Source of the DNA: Embiotoca jacksoni
Taxonomy: Eukaryota > Chordata > Actinopteri > Embiotocidae
Reading direction: 5' to 3'
DNA: 64,000 nucleotides
NCBI GenBank assembly: GCA_022577435.1
Contig: JAKOON010000012.1
Span: 15,302,585 to 15,366,584 of the forward strand
Part shown: positions 47,888 through 61,262 of the stretch, one piece after another
How the letters are laid out: the number at the start of each line of letters is the position of its first letter
How positions within the stretch are numbered: the first letter of the stretch is position 1
Translations under genes and position numbers: made by a program
Notes under the pieces: model-generated
Seen by the model: the letters and a program-made list of their open reading frames with translations, nothing else
The model's database searches: none
Told to the model about the DNA's origin: nothing

Positions 47888-50180
47888 GTCTCATTAAAGT
47901 CACAGTGGCATCTTAAACGGTCTAATTGATACGTAGCCTCTGACTCCTGCCACGCAATCATGCTTCTGAGGGCTATTATTGTTTATTGAATGCCGCAACA
48001 TTCATGTTTCAATCTACCTACTCTAAAATAGCGTTTCAATTCAAGGCAATGGCGGCTTTTGAGGATGACACGCTTACCGTCAATGCCAGGGAGGTTTGCG
48101 ACCTTGTAAAGTGAAGGGAGAAATGAGGGAGGAGGAGGTGGTGATGAGTGGTGGGGGGGAAGCATTAATGATGATAACAGAATAAGATCCAAATAGCAGC
48201 CCCCCAACTCTTAACACACACACAAAGAAACACATTTAAATCTCCTCTAACGAAGCGCCTCTCAATTACACCTCTCCCATTACCATACAGTGTTTGGGAG
48301 GAGGAATATGGAAATGGCTAAAATAAAGGGGAGAGAGAGGCAGAGAGACGGAGAGTGCTGGAGAAGGGGTGATGTATCCGTTGAGCGTCAGAATGGCTGA
48401 TTCCCATGGTGAGTGCATGGGTGGGGGAGGAAGTTGAAACAGTGTTGGACTAATTAATACAGTGTATAGTAGGAGGGCTGGTGTGGGCTTTCACTAACTG
48501 TGACACCTGCTGACTCCTAAACGCACGTTGTGTTGTTTTAATATGACAATTATGCCATTACCATATCTGAGAGATAGCATGGCCCCCCTAGGAATCCACC
48601 CGCGCTCTCTTTAGAACCTTTTAGCTCCGCTTCAAAATTTTCATCTATTTATGCTCCCGCTTTCGAATAAGAAATCAGCTCACTTTTGGTATTAAATGCA
48701 TTTTTTTAAGCAGCATCGTTTGCGTTAATTCATGAGCATGTGACAGTTTCAACTTCCTTTTTTTTCCAGGGTGCCGCAGAGGAGTCAACAGATGGCCGTG
48801 ATTTGTCTGTGAACCTGTTATTGTTTTGCTAGTGATGGCTGATAATGAAGTAATCACAACAATGTGTTGGATGGAAATATAATAATATTAAAGGCAATGT
48901 AATGTGTAGTCAGTGGAAATCTGCTTCATTAAGACTAATCCTTGAAATTCTGTTTACCTGACGTTGAGGGGACCCACAGGACCTTAGGCTGTCACAATAA
49001 TGAAGTTTTAGTTGATGATTAATTGTCATAGAAATAATTGCTATTAATGATTTAATTGTCTTTTTCTGTTCATTGATTGCCACAATCACAGTACAAGCCT
49101 TATCACAGTTTATTAACACACACACATTATAAAGAGGAGACATTTACTGGCTGTAGTTTGGCTTTGCAACTAAATTCATGATGTTTATGTTAGTAGATGC
49201 TCATCAAAATGTTGTTGGTTGGATATTAGAAGTTAAGCACCTTAAGATAAACTGTTGGTGGTGCTAATTTTCCACTCATGTACCATTAAACCAGAAAAGA
49301 AGGGCATCAGTCAAACCTCAAACGGTGAAAAATACGTGGAAATATTGATGGAAATATGACATTTCTCTTAGTTTCTTCCTGCTGTTTTTATTTTGATGTT
49401 TTTATACACCATCTGGGTACTTAGGTACACGGCATGTTTCAATACTTTACAGTATGAATGCACTTATGCACCCAAAATAGCAAGCGTTTGTACCTAAGTA
49501 TGTTGTTTGCGTTACAGCGATTGTTTTCTAATTCAACCTTAGTTTAGGTTCATCTTCAGCAACATTTCTAAATTCTGTGGTGTTTCTGTCCTGTATACAG
49601 TCAGTATTTAGGTCTTGTTTTCTTGGTTTCTGCAGGTTCAAAACGTCTCTTTTTCTACTTGTTTGCACTGTAAATAGGTTAAACTACATACATGGTGGTA
49701 TAGCCATCCTCTGCCAAAACAGACATTTCTTTATTTGTTAACGCTGTGGATTGCTGCTCTCAAAAGGTGTTTTTTTTCTGCTTTTGTCGAGGCATACCGA
49801 CATAGTCTTGGGCTTTGTGAAGAGCCCTCATTGTTCACCGTTGGCTGATGCTTATGTATTTTGTACAACAGAATCCGGTGAGAGGCCGCTCTGTTGTTGT
49901 TTTTTTTCTTAGGCCGCAGTGGAGCCGGGCTGGACTATGGCCCCGTGATGGAGAGAGGTGTCTCTGCAAAAGTGAAAACAAATTCTCTCCTTGGCTGGCG
50001 TGAGCTATGGCACTGTGAGGCTTTATTGTCCCGGCCAAGGTGATAAGGGAGAGTAATTGCGTATTATACTGTCCGAGAATGTCAGGTCCAAACTGAGCAC
50101 GAGTGCCCCATCCATCAACACATGATGGTGTGTGAAACTGTGTTCTGCACTGCACATGCTTGCTTGCATGATGCATTATA

Positions 50181-50266
<86 letters not shown>

Positions 50267-50281
50267 TGTGTGTGTGTGTAT
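50181..50281 (+). repeat. (TG)n microsatellite, long
   Basis: About 49 units with CG and TA interruptions. Confidence 0.97.
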
Positions 50282-50604
50282 GGATCTGTGTCTGTGATAT
50301 GTGTAGTGATGTCAGAGATTTATAACTTTTATTTTGGTGGAAACTGAGCTTTCTGTATATCTGTATTCTCTATGTATGTATGTATGTACATGTTTGTCTT
50401 GACCATCCAGTGCTTCACCACCACATGTGTGTGTTTGTGTGTGTCTGTGAGCAGGTTTAGATAGAGCCTGGGAGCAGGTCAGGCAGCGTCATTAATCAGC
50501 AGAGGGTTGTGTGTGTGACTCTCTGAGCTGACATCGTTACATCCTATACCCTGCAGTAGCTCAGTGCTTGGCCTGCCCTATCTGACCAGCCCAAAGACCA
50601 ACAA

Positions 50605-50623
50605 ACACACACGCGCACGCACG

Positions 50624-50684
<61 letters not shown>
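50605..50684 (+). repeat. (CACG)n-(CA)n microsatellite
   Basis: CGCA units, then about 27 CA units. Confidence 0.97.
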
Positions 50685-50685
<1 letters not shown>

Positions 50686-51026
50686 GCTTATACTATACCT
50701 CTCATGCAACCCCAACAGATACATACTGCATAGCGGACATCTTCAGACGTATCTTTAATGCATTCTGTAGGCCTCAAAATGCGCTCACAGTCGTCACACG
50801 CTGCTCCCAATCTGTAAGGAAAGGAAATATCTGAGAGATATACAAAAGCGTGATGGAATATCAAAGAGTTTGCAAGATGTAAATACTTTCTGTAACAAAT
50901 GTTGTTTTGTGTTTGTGAAGCAGTCTTTATTAATGTGCTGGTTGTGGGCTTGTTTTATCAAGGCATATTTAGGCAACTAATGCTTGGAGAGCCTGTCCAA
51001 ACATGGCCTCTCAAGAGGGGTGCCCC

Positions 51027-51047
51027 TGTGTGTGTGTGTGTGTGTGT
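51027..51047 (+). repeat. Short (TG)n
   Basis: About 10 TG units, 175 bp upstream of an exon. Confidence 0.93.
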
Positions 51048-51222
51048 TAACTATAAATTGTTAGTACAGCAAACCTTACTTGGGATTGTTGCAAAGTGTT
51101 TATCTTGTGTTTTCTGTTTTCTCCCCTCTGATGCTTATCTTTTAATCTTTATCTTTATCTTTTTTTTCTTAAATTTAAAAAGGAATGAGACCTTTCTTTT
51201 TAACTTGGTTTGTTTCCCGTAG

Positions 51223-51401
51223 ATCCAACTGTGCGGAGAACATCCGGAAGCACATCCTTCATACGGGGAAACACGAGGGAGTGAAGATGTACAACTGTCC
51301 CAAATGTAGCTATGCCAGCAACTCTCCCATGGAGTTCCGAAACCACCTGAAGGAGAACCACCTTGATATTGAGAACCCGGACCTCGCCTACCTACATGCA
51401 G
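51223..51401 (+). CDS. znf407: ZNF407 exon: His half of split finger, last visible finger and conserved tail
   Basis: A 179-bp exon, phase 2 in and phase 1 out. Acceptor TTTCCCGTAG (AG 51221-51222), strong donor GTAAGT (51402). It begins SNCAENIRKHILHTGKHEGV and completes the C-PW-C finger of the previous exon. Its His pair is atypical (H-IL-H, or H-x6-H to KHEG). A second finger follows: C-PK-C-x12-H-LKEN-H (MYNCPKCSY ... FRNHLKENH), an H-x4-H variant. The tail DIENPDLAYLHAG is what I recall leading into the long, finger-free C-terminal region of ZNF407. That region is not in this window: no frame with the expected continuation was found up to 64000. The open frame past the donor is intron sequence. 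Confidence 0.94.
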
Positions 51402-54283
51402 GTAAGTCCTCTCGGATAGGCTCAGTAGAAGCAAAACAAAAACACCCAATCATGAGTAGTAACTACTCAGCCTGTGAAAACATTTGTATGATGTCTTTTC
51501 TGTCTCTAGAGGAAGCTTTCTAGTCTAAGAAAATTACCCTGATGGTGTCATGGTGATGTCATTAGGGTTATCTCAACTCTGGCTTTTTGAGACGCATTTT
51601 TAATAGAAAACCTGTCGCACAAACTGGAGGAATGTCTAACAAAAAGAAGCTCAAGTGTTTGTAAAGCTTTACTCAGAATTACAGATTCGGTTTTCACTTC
51701 CTGCTGCCTCGTTTCTGCCCATTCTTCTTGAGATATACTCCCAACTTTATGGAAGAGCAGTACAATTGAAACAAATGCCTTGCTTGCTGGCACCTTACTG
51801 CCCTTGGTAGTTGGGAACATGTTTTCCACATCAATAATTGTCTGCTTTTTCAAGGTTTTGAACCCATCACCTTCTGGTTACTATCTTGTCTCAATGTTCT
51901 TTCACATCTCATGTTAATGTTCAGACAAACATCTGAACACATTTAACCCAAACAGAAATCAACATGAAGTCATTCCACTGAATTAAACCACCTGACTGCC
52001 CCCAAAGCACCTGCCCAGGCTCTATTATTCCCCAGAGGTCTGATCCTTCAGGCTCCTTGAGTGTGTTTTTTGTCAGTGGATCAAGTCTTGTTATTCAATG
52101 CTGATGGAGGGCACCCAGCCACAAAGAGGCAGAGCTCAAGGATTGCTGGTCTAGCCATCCCTGCCAATCACTCAGGCCATGGGGACAGATGAAATCTTGT
52201 TCCTCCTCTATTGGTTCCTTTGTATCCCAGTGTTCTGCCTTTGTCCTTGAAGGCCACCAAATCCAATCGGCCGAGTGCTTGTCCTTCAGAGGAGCACAGA
52301 GGACAGCCTTTATCCTGTTATCCTTCTGACCTTACATAAAGGCAGTAGAGTTGGAGGGGAGCACCATGGGAAAGAGGCCAGGCAGGGATGTTACTGGAAA
52401 ATGGCTGCTTTCTGGTGACTCTGTGGTTTATTTCCTGCTGAAACCGAATGCATCTGGTCTGTGTCCTTGTACCGACTCTGAGAAGTTTGTTTTTAAATCT
52501 CTGAAATGGACTTATTCTTGGTATGATTTTCATTCATCAAATTTAGGGACCATTTTATATCTTTGACCTCCTTTTCTTCCACCTCCTCACCTCCCTGCTC
52601 AACCTTTTTACCTTCAACTACATTGAAAACACCTCCCTCCTCCATATTCTCTGAACCCTCTCACCTTTAACCAAAGCACACCTTTACATCTCTTCTTACC
52701 CATTGACCCCAGATGTCCCCTCACCTCTGTTTGTCCTTATCCATGGCTGACCTTTGGTAAAGAAGCCATCCTCATATTAATGTTGTGTCTCTCCCTAAGC
52801 TTGACCTCTTGAGCCATACGAGAACACAGGACTTATGCCAAGTAAAGGACATTTCTCCCCATGCGTCCGGGCCGGTGCTATAGCGGGCTCCATACATTGC
52901 AGGTTTTGTATTTCAGTGTCATGTGCGAAGGTCAGGTCTTGTCTGGAATGCGCGTCGTCTTTCAGTCATCTGGAGGAAACACATCCTCCTCTTTCAGTCA
53001 AGTTAAGCAGCATATTTTCAAGATGTCATCTTGACGTTCTAATTCATATTCTGCTCACACCACACCGCAGATATGAACCAAAGAATGACAGCACCAGAAA
53101 TTATCTGAAAATGCAGCTGATGGTGTTTCTTAGCCCAGAAAAAAAATTCCTTACTGAAAAAAATAAATAAAAAAATATCCTGAAAGAAATTACCAATCCC
53201 ATTTTGCTTTCATGGATGTCTGACAGTTTGAATGATATTTTGCCCTTTGATAGCAACACGTAAATAAAGTATTGCCGGAATAAGGGAAATCAACAACGCT
53301 TTACCTGATGAAAACCAAAGGGATCAAACTATAGGTGATTTGAAAAGGCATTGAAAGTACACTTGTGATCTCTGCCTCTTTCAAAAGAGGGAAATGGGAG
53401 GTGGGGGTGGTAGCAGAAAGAGCAGTTCTTCATCTAAGTAGACAGAACGAGACCAAAAGAAAGAGACAGGGGAAAAAAAGATTAAGAAGGTAGATGTTGA
53501 ATTAACCTGCTTGTGATTGCTCTCTGTCAGAGTGGCACCAGGGCCAGCAGCGAGAGGCAAATCGTCTGTGATGGCCCTTCCCGCTGTTCCCCCTTTGAAA
53601 GACACAGATCAAACGCACCCTAGTCACAGGCCCTTGTAGCCCCTTGCGCCGGATTGATTGACACCCGAACGTCTCTGCTGCTACTCTGTCTTTCCATATC
53701 ACTCTCTCTCTTCTTCTTCTCTCCCTCTCTCTCTCTCTGTCTTCCCTTCTTTATTCAGCGTCGCACTTCGAATTAAAGCCCTTCTCAAGGATGAAAGCAG
53801 AGGTCCTTTGCAAAAGAAGTAAGAGAGGGAATTAGACCCAGCAAGTGATGGAGGGGAATGATGATTAGAATTTGAGGGGAAGAAATAAAGGAGGGGGGGG
53901 GGAGGTTAGATATGTGAGGGGAAAATGTTGCTGATAGGACACATTTTAATAAAATGGTAATGACAATTGTCTTCCTTGTGCGATCTGCAGAGAGATATGC
54001 CAGAAAGAATTGGCGGCGCCTGTGTGATCTTGGTATAGATAGCACTGCAGCAGAACTAGAGCTACAGGTACTTCAGAGCGCCACGACTTTGCTAAATTAG
54101 CCCTCAACTAGAACTTTCTTTCTAGTTAAAATGCTGCGAGTACGCTGTGACTGCTGCAGCTCTGGGAAATGGTATATTTCCTTCTTTCCTGCGCTGTTTC
54201 CCTCCGGCGAGGTCAGCTGTGGTTGCCGGGCAATGGCTTTGTTGAAACAGCCTCGCGTCTTGTTCGGTACCAAAAATGTTTTA

Positions 54284-54285
<2 letters not shown>

Positions 54286-54329
<44 letters not shown>
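54286..54329 (+). repeat. (CA)n microsatellite ending in a donor-like CAG/GTGAG
   Basis: About 21 CA units, then CAGGTGAGAAG. Confidence 0.96.
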
Positions 54330-54333
<4 letters not shown>

Positions 54334-57300
54334 AGAAGTCGCCATTAGCTTTGTCAGAGCATCTTCATTCCTCTTTTTTTAATTGTGAAATATTCCCCTA
54401 ATTTTCAACCAAGGTTGTAATTGCACATCTTGGGGGCATAGAGATCAAATGCTTTGTAATTAGCTAACAGCGACTGAGGATCTGCTGCTTAGTGCCTAAA
54501 AAGATAAAAACAAATAAATAAATAAACTTCTTCAAGGCATTGTTGCTGCTTTATGCAGATTCTATTTTCCTTAATAATGCATGATGGATGGCTACTGTAG
54601 AGGGCTAGAGGAGGCCTGCCCTTGTAAGTGATGATCTTAATACACAGTTATAACCACGGGCAAATTCATCTGTTTGCATATATTTTTCCTTATTAAACAA
54701 ATCTGTAAACAAATATGGGTTTCGATGGCTTTTACTTAAGTTATGCATCCGTGTGCCTCCTCAGCTCCCCGTCTTCTTCTTTCACCTTCTGTTCATCACG
54801 TAATGAAACATTACTCTCATGAGTTTTACCTGCGTGTTGTGTTACAGCGGCGTGTTGGATTATGGACGACAGGTGTGTATGTCATGCAAATATGTCCTGA
54901 TATCCCGGCGCGTATGACACAGTGTCGACGTTGTAAAAGGAGCCACAGACACCAGCGATAAAATCAACATCTGTTTCTAATAACAATGTGCTATATGTGA
55001 CACGTTTCTATGTGGGAAAATATGTGCAAAAAAACAATACATCACAGTTCTTTTTTTTGAGAATCACCGATAGGACATCAAGTCGTCAGCGTTGGTGATA
55101 AACCTGTGTCTTTGTGTCACCTTCCTTATGTTGCATCCACATGATAGACATTAATGAAAAAAGTCATTCTGTTCAGTCCTCTGTAAAATCAGAAGTACAA
55201 GGACAGAGGTTTGTGCTGATGCTTTCACAGTGAAAAATCAACTGTGAGGGATTTAAAAGTTTAACGGGACCCCAAAAAATGTAAGGTACTCGTACCAGAT
55301 AAGAAAAGTGATAACTATAATGGAAATATGGTATTTAACAATTAACCTATAGAAAAAATACATCATATTCTAATGTCTATCTGTCCTGCTGTGACATCTG
55401 CTTCAGATCTGATGAATATGATCTAAAGTATGAATGAACACGGTCTTTACTGGTCTTATATTTTACTGTAAGTCAGTTTTTATAAACAGTGTCTGTTAGC
55501 AACCTCAGCAGGCCTGCATGTACAAACTTGTAGATCAGCTTAAGTCAGTGTTAGGGTGTTAATTGGCGAATTCCCTCATGGAGGAGCATCTTTGAGCTTC
55601 ATCTTGTCCTGATTGGCTCTCTTTGAGGACTGAAATGAACTCTCAGCTCTATATTCCCCTTCTAGCCCTTCATCTTAGCCTTAAATATCCCTTTTCTGAA
55701 CTGTTGCTCAGTGTCTAATACCTACTTCTTTACATCCACACGCTCACCATGTCGTCCTGTTTGAGATATTACATCCAAGAAGCAGCTGCTCAGTGCCAGT
55801 CTCCCAGGAGACTTGCGGCAACGGCTGCGAGAGTCTGTTTTGGGGGTTAGCTAAGCATTTTAGGGAAAAAACGCACATCAGTCGCTCACATCTCAGAAAA
55901 CCAATACAGAGCCGGTCTGGGCCGAGCAAGCAGCAATTCCTGCATAATGACCTGCTCCAATGAGCATGAAAACTCCCCCAACCGGCTGCATTTATCACAC
56001 ATAAGCCGCAACAAACGCTCTGTCCCTTTCTTCCCTTCCTCTTGGTGCCAATCTGAGAACCTTTCTCTCAGCCATTCAGCGGCCATTCAGAGCCGTGACT
56101 GACAAGCCGCACGCAGCCAGTACGGAGACGTAGACGTAGTGGGTCCCTGGCTGCTTGAAATGTGAAGTGATGCCTACACTCTGTTTGTGTCACCTTTAGG
56201 CCATCACAGGCAGATGTTTTTCACACGATAAATGATGACTGGAAGAGTCGTGTCATTGTCAGACTAGGTCAAACTCTGCCTCTGTCTCCACCTCTGGACA
56301 AGTTCTGTCACTATCAGAAAGTGTGAAGCAGATTGATGACACATGATACACAGGCTGCTCCCTGGTGTTGCAGTGGCACTTTTGGGTTAGGTGCATGCTT
56401 ATGTTGCACTGTTCTAAAGTGCTGCAGATGGCTTATGTAGGGCACAGTTGCACAGTGTGAGCAGGACAGAAAAATGACAATAGTAAGAACCTGCGCAGGT
56501 TTTTAGTTGAATGCTACTTTCTGATTTGGAGCGTAGGTTGTTGAATATTCAAAGACACAATAAATCCAACGGGATTAAAGTGTTTTGAAACCACAAAACA
56601 CATATATAAATACAAATTAGTAGTATTTTTTTTTTTCCTGAGCAGAGTTTAGTACTTAATGAGAAACTCTCTTCTCAAAGACTCACAACTTTTCCTGGAA
56701 AGCTACAACACCAGTTTTGTTTTGATGCACTACACCAATTCCCTGGTGTAAAATTGGAGAATCACGTATAAAAACTACTACTTTTGAGACATCCTAAAGG
56801 GATGTACCAGTGCACATGAATTGTTTTAATTCTTTTTTTCTTTTTTTTTTTTGTCAAAAGATAAAAAGGAAATATATTTGCTGTATGTTTGCAAGAAACC
56901 AGTGGAGTATGCTCTTTGTCTGCGTACACTTTACTTGGGCAGAAACACACACAGACATACACAAACACTTTGTGTGAGTGACATGAGGTAGGGATGCTCT
57001 CGGGCAGGACTGCTCCTCCTGTATGGGACAGTGAATATGGGACCAGACAGGCCGCCGGCTCCTATAAAGCCTCATCCATAATTCAGTCATCCTTCTCCCT
57101 CAATTCAGACACTCTGTACACATTCAGCTAACAGCTAACCTGCCTGAGACAAGAAAAACAGACAGAAAGAAGCAGCTACTGATGAGGAAGAAGAGTTAAA
57201 AGGAGAAGTTAAAAGGAAAAAAGAAGACGCAGAAATTGTTAAGGAGAGCAGGTTGAGAAACAAGACCAGACTGCTGATTTTCACTTCCAGCCCAGCGTGC

Positions 57301-57539
57301 CCCATCTTGACCTTTACTGAGTCGGCACCACTCCATAGTACCAACATGTTTTCCCTGATCTACCCCCTCATTGGATGAAGTGCACTTCTGAGATCTCCAC
57401 CACGACCTTTGCCCCCTTTCGCAGTGCCAAGGACCCTTGTCCTCCTCCTTCGCCTCTCTCTCCTCCGTGTGTCGTCTGTTTGGTGGCTCTCCAAACGTCT
57501 CAGCATCTCTAATTACCAACAGGCTCAACTTTCTCAACT

Positions 57540-57770
57540 AAACAACCAATTACCAGCGCTTTAGCCCAGCCCAGTCCCATGTTTCCTGATACAGTGGCCT
57601 ATTAGGGCCCCTTATTTCTCCCCCAGCATAATTGAATCCCCTGGCTTCTCATCAGTGGGCTAATTTAAGCCAATGTGCAGAGTTGGTAATCAGAGGGGCT
57701 GCCTATTAGACTATCAGACCCCAATTAAGTGCCCCCTTATTTCCAACATAACAAGCCACTATCACTACTG
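57540..57770. promoter_or_regulatory. Candidate conserved non-coding block
   Basis: About 230 bp with no simple repeats. It has many TAAT/ATTA cores (CCAATTACC, CATAATTGAATCCCC, GCTAATTTAAGCC, GGTAATCAG, CCCAATTAAGTG) and two CCTATTAG words. It reads like an enhancer block; conservation not tested. Confidence 0.35.
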
Positions 57771-59641
57771 CTGTTATTGTATTTCCCTTTTTATTGCTCA
57801 GTTTTGTTTGGGTAAATCTGTGGTCTGTTTGTAGAAGAAGAAGAGGAAAACAGTGGAATAAAGAAGTTTAAGAGCACTGGTACAGGTGGTGTTTTAGGGG
57901 ATGGACTCATAGGTGGAGATGGAGGACACTAATTAGAGTACCAGTCCGGAGAGCAAAGATCAGCCTGTTTTTCCCATAGTCTGAGTGATGTAGCTTGTTT
58001 ACTACTTTCCAAAACATCCAGCTGTCTCACCGGGTTTAAAGTCAGAGTTGTTAGAAGTTGTTAGAAGTGATCACAGCAACATGCTTTTTGATCCTTCAAT
58101 GTCGACTTTTCATGTCTTCATCAAGCATTGGATTTTTCACTTAATGGTTAACAATGGTTGGGTTCAGACCATCGTTAGACAAGTTAGTTTTGATCCAGAA
58201 TCAGGTTGTCTTCACCATTGAAACTTGTTGTTCTTACAAAACATCTTTTTCAAAAGATACAGCATCAAAAACTTTTCACAAATTCAAAATAAAAATGATT
58301 TTATGGAAGAAAACAGCAAATAAAACTTCCTTCTTTCCACCTAAATCACAAACTTTGTGATGAAACCAATTAGTGAAGTTCAAGCATCTCATTAACATAG
58401 AAGAATGTCTGTCATAATTTGTTGCAAAGGCTTCTTTGGGGTCAATGAGTGCAAATATCTCAAAAATTGTGTTAGAAACTTCATGCGCTGTGAAGTATTT
58501 AAGCTTTAAAAAATTCAAACATCTGTCTCCCGCTGCCACTTGAGTCTGGAAAAATCTGATGTGGCTTTATGCAGCTTTAACTTGACAAATAGATTTGAAG
58601 TGGAAAAAGTTCTGAGTTGAATTCTTTCACCACCAGCAGCACCTCCTTCCTCTCACAAACATAGAATATCTGTTTCTTTTTTTTTTTCTTCCTCCCTCCC
58701 TTTCTCCCCGTCCTGTCTCGGTGACTGGTGCAGTTGAGGGGAGCCAGAGTGTGAAAGAGGCCCACAGAGGGCCGATGAGGACTGTCTTACCAAAGCGTGT
58801 CTCAAGTCTGGGACTGTTTGTTCAGCATTTCATTGTGTGTGTGTGCGCGCGCGTGTGTGTCCATATATATCTCCGTGTACGTGAGCGGTAGCAAGAATTA
58901 GTTAGTGTTTGCGTCTCAAAGTATAAGTGTGTGCGTTTAGTGTTGGTGTCATCTCCCCATAGCCTAATTAAAGGGCGAGAAAAGCCACTCAGAGGCAGAT
59001 TAAACCTAAAAGGGTAAATTAGTGCTCAAAAGGGGTGTGGCAAATTCACACATACGCACAGGCCATGAAATCTCTTCTGACACCTGTGAAAAAAGGAAAT
59101 AAGGAGGATGGAGAGAGGGAAAACCTTTGTATTTCTAAAGCAGAGCTATGTGCTATGAATTTTGTTATGATGAGGGGCACTTTCTTTAAAATTAGAGATC
59201 GGAGTTTGAGAAGCTGCTGTGTGCTTGGGTTGGCTGATCAGCTGGACGACTTGTCTTGTTTACTTTATTTACTTGAGTAATTCACGTACTTGTTGTAAGT
59301 TGAACAAAAGCATCTGGCAAGTCAATGTAATATGTCTCAGGACTGCAGGGTCGTAAATGTCCAAGAGTATGAAATGTAATATAAAATCTGAACATGAAAC
59401 TTGAACCTAACTTATTTTTAGTGTTCGATGTTTAGCAACAAATATTTGGAGTCTGGTTTTATTGACCCATTCATGGACTTTGTGAAGGTTTTTGAAAAGT
59501 TCAACAGCATCATCACCTGCCAGACTGCATGTCCCTCTGCTCTGCAGTGATACAACATACAGTATAAACTCTCCTCAGCAGGTCAAGTTACTTATTATGC
59601 CCAAACTCTGGCTGTTTGAACAGAAACAGTCTGGCTCACCT

Positions 59642-59672
59642 TGCATTAGCATTAGCATTAACATTAGCATTA
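59642..59672 (+). repeat. (GCATTA)n hexamer repeat
   Basis: Five to six copies of GCATTA with one ACATTA variant. Such GCATTA/GTTAGCAT words also occur inside common fish interspersed repeats. Confidence 0.85.
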
Positions 59673-60133
59673 CCGCAGATTCCTGTTCTTTCCTCTACAG
59701 ACCAACAAAATGTTTTAACAGATGATCCACTTAATGTTACTTGTTCACTAAAGTCCTGTGTACTGTCAGTAATGTTACCGTCTCTGTGTTGCCTGCCTGT
59801 AAAGTAAGAAGTAAACCATTTTAGAGGAGCATACCCAAAACTTTGACAGTAGTATACAATAGAGGGTATCCATTTTAACTTTTAAATGCGGTGACTTATC
59901 ATACCTACAAGGTTTGCAGGAGTGTGGTTTACATGTTACCTGCATGTCACATCATCGGTCTCCCCCATTTCATATAAATATCCCACAATTCAACAGTGTG
60001 CATTAACACCCCGGGCTACTCTGATATCTCTTTATAACTGTCTGCTCATTTTTTGACCCCTTTTACTCCTCTCTTTCTGCATCAATCTCTTTCTGCCGGT
60101 GTCTTGTGGTTCGTGTGTGTCATGATGTTTTAC

Positions 60134-60138
<5 letters not shown>

Positions 60139-60204
<66 letters not shown>
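60139..60204 (+). repeat. (TG)n microsatellite
   Basis: About 33 uninterrupted TG units. Confidence 0.97.
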
Positions 60205-60205
<1 letters not shown>

Positions 60206-61160
60206 AGTGAGTGATGTGACTGTGGGCCAGCAGCTGAGCTCTGCCATGATTTCTGTCTCTATCTGTTTGCCCGTCTGTCTGTTGTCTCCACTCTGTTTGA
60301 CTGCTATCAGACAAGTGTGTTGTTTGAGAGAGTGGTTTTTTTGTTGGTTTTTTTTAGGGTTTTTTTGTGTGTGCACATGTCATCTGTCAGCGTCTTTCTC
60401 CAAAATCAGACATCTAACAGAAAATCTCAGCTTGGCACAAACACACACCATTTTGCAGAGAACTGCATCTCCAATCTTCTAGTTCTTCGCCCCAAGGACT
60501 AAGCGTGTATGTTTGTACATATAAGAGATTTCACATGTACGTGTGTGTGTTTTTTGTGCACACACTGTTCCATGTCTTTCTGTTTGTGGGTGTAAGAAAA
60601 TAGATCTTGGTTCTGTCACGGCCGGGCCTGAAGGCATAAGAGGCCTTAACGGATGTCTCTCTCAACGAAACACACACATACACACACGTTCTCTCACACG
60701 CACAAACACACACACGAACAGGTCTGAGACCCTTCTCCCTCCTGGACTTGCAGTGAGGAATACAGATTCAGGCTCCTCTCTAGATAGTGATCAGCCTTGC
60801 CGTGGCTTCAGAAATGCTATCTTTACCAGGCGGCTGAATTGATAATACTCCCCCCTACGCATTTTATTACAAAGGCCCAGTTTGTAAAAAGGTAATCATT
60901 TACTGTTGCTACTATCTCCGCTGAGCCATACATCTTCTGTCTTCACAGGACAAAGTTCTCCCGCTGCTACCGCTGCTGTTTTTTCTTTTTTTTTTTTTTT
61001 TTTTACTTCGCCAGTGGGTTTGTAGACGGCTACTTTTAGGTTTATCACCGTCTGCTGCCTCCGAGTTTTACACACACAACAACCCACCCGGTAGAATTTG
61101 ATCTTTTTGTTAAATGTATGTATTTTGTGGACATTTGCGTGCGCACTCTGTGTATGTTCT

Positions 61161-61196
61161 ATGTGTGTGTGTTGTGTGTGTGTGTGTGTGTGTGTG

Positions 61197-61260
<64 letters not shown>
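61161..61260 (+). repeat. (TG)n microsatellite with TTG interruptions
   Basis: About 49 units broken by TTG near 61172 and 61197. Confidence 0.97.

Positions 61261-61262
<2 letters not shown>

Larger units (their letters stand above)
44908..51222 (+). other. ZNF407 intron, 6.3 kb
   Basis: Phase-2 intron, GTACCG to CCCGTAG. It holds (TG/CA)n tracts (45110-45193, 45295-45321, 50181-50281, 50605-50684, 51027-51047), a nested pair of mobile elements (45940-46800), a T25 run (47863-47887) and low-repeat blocks near 47900-48110 and 48540-48660. No exon was seen. Confidence 0.8.
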
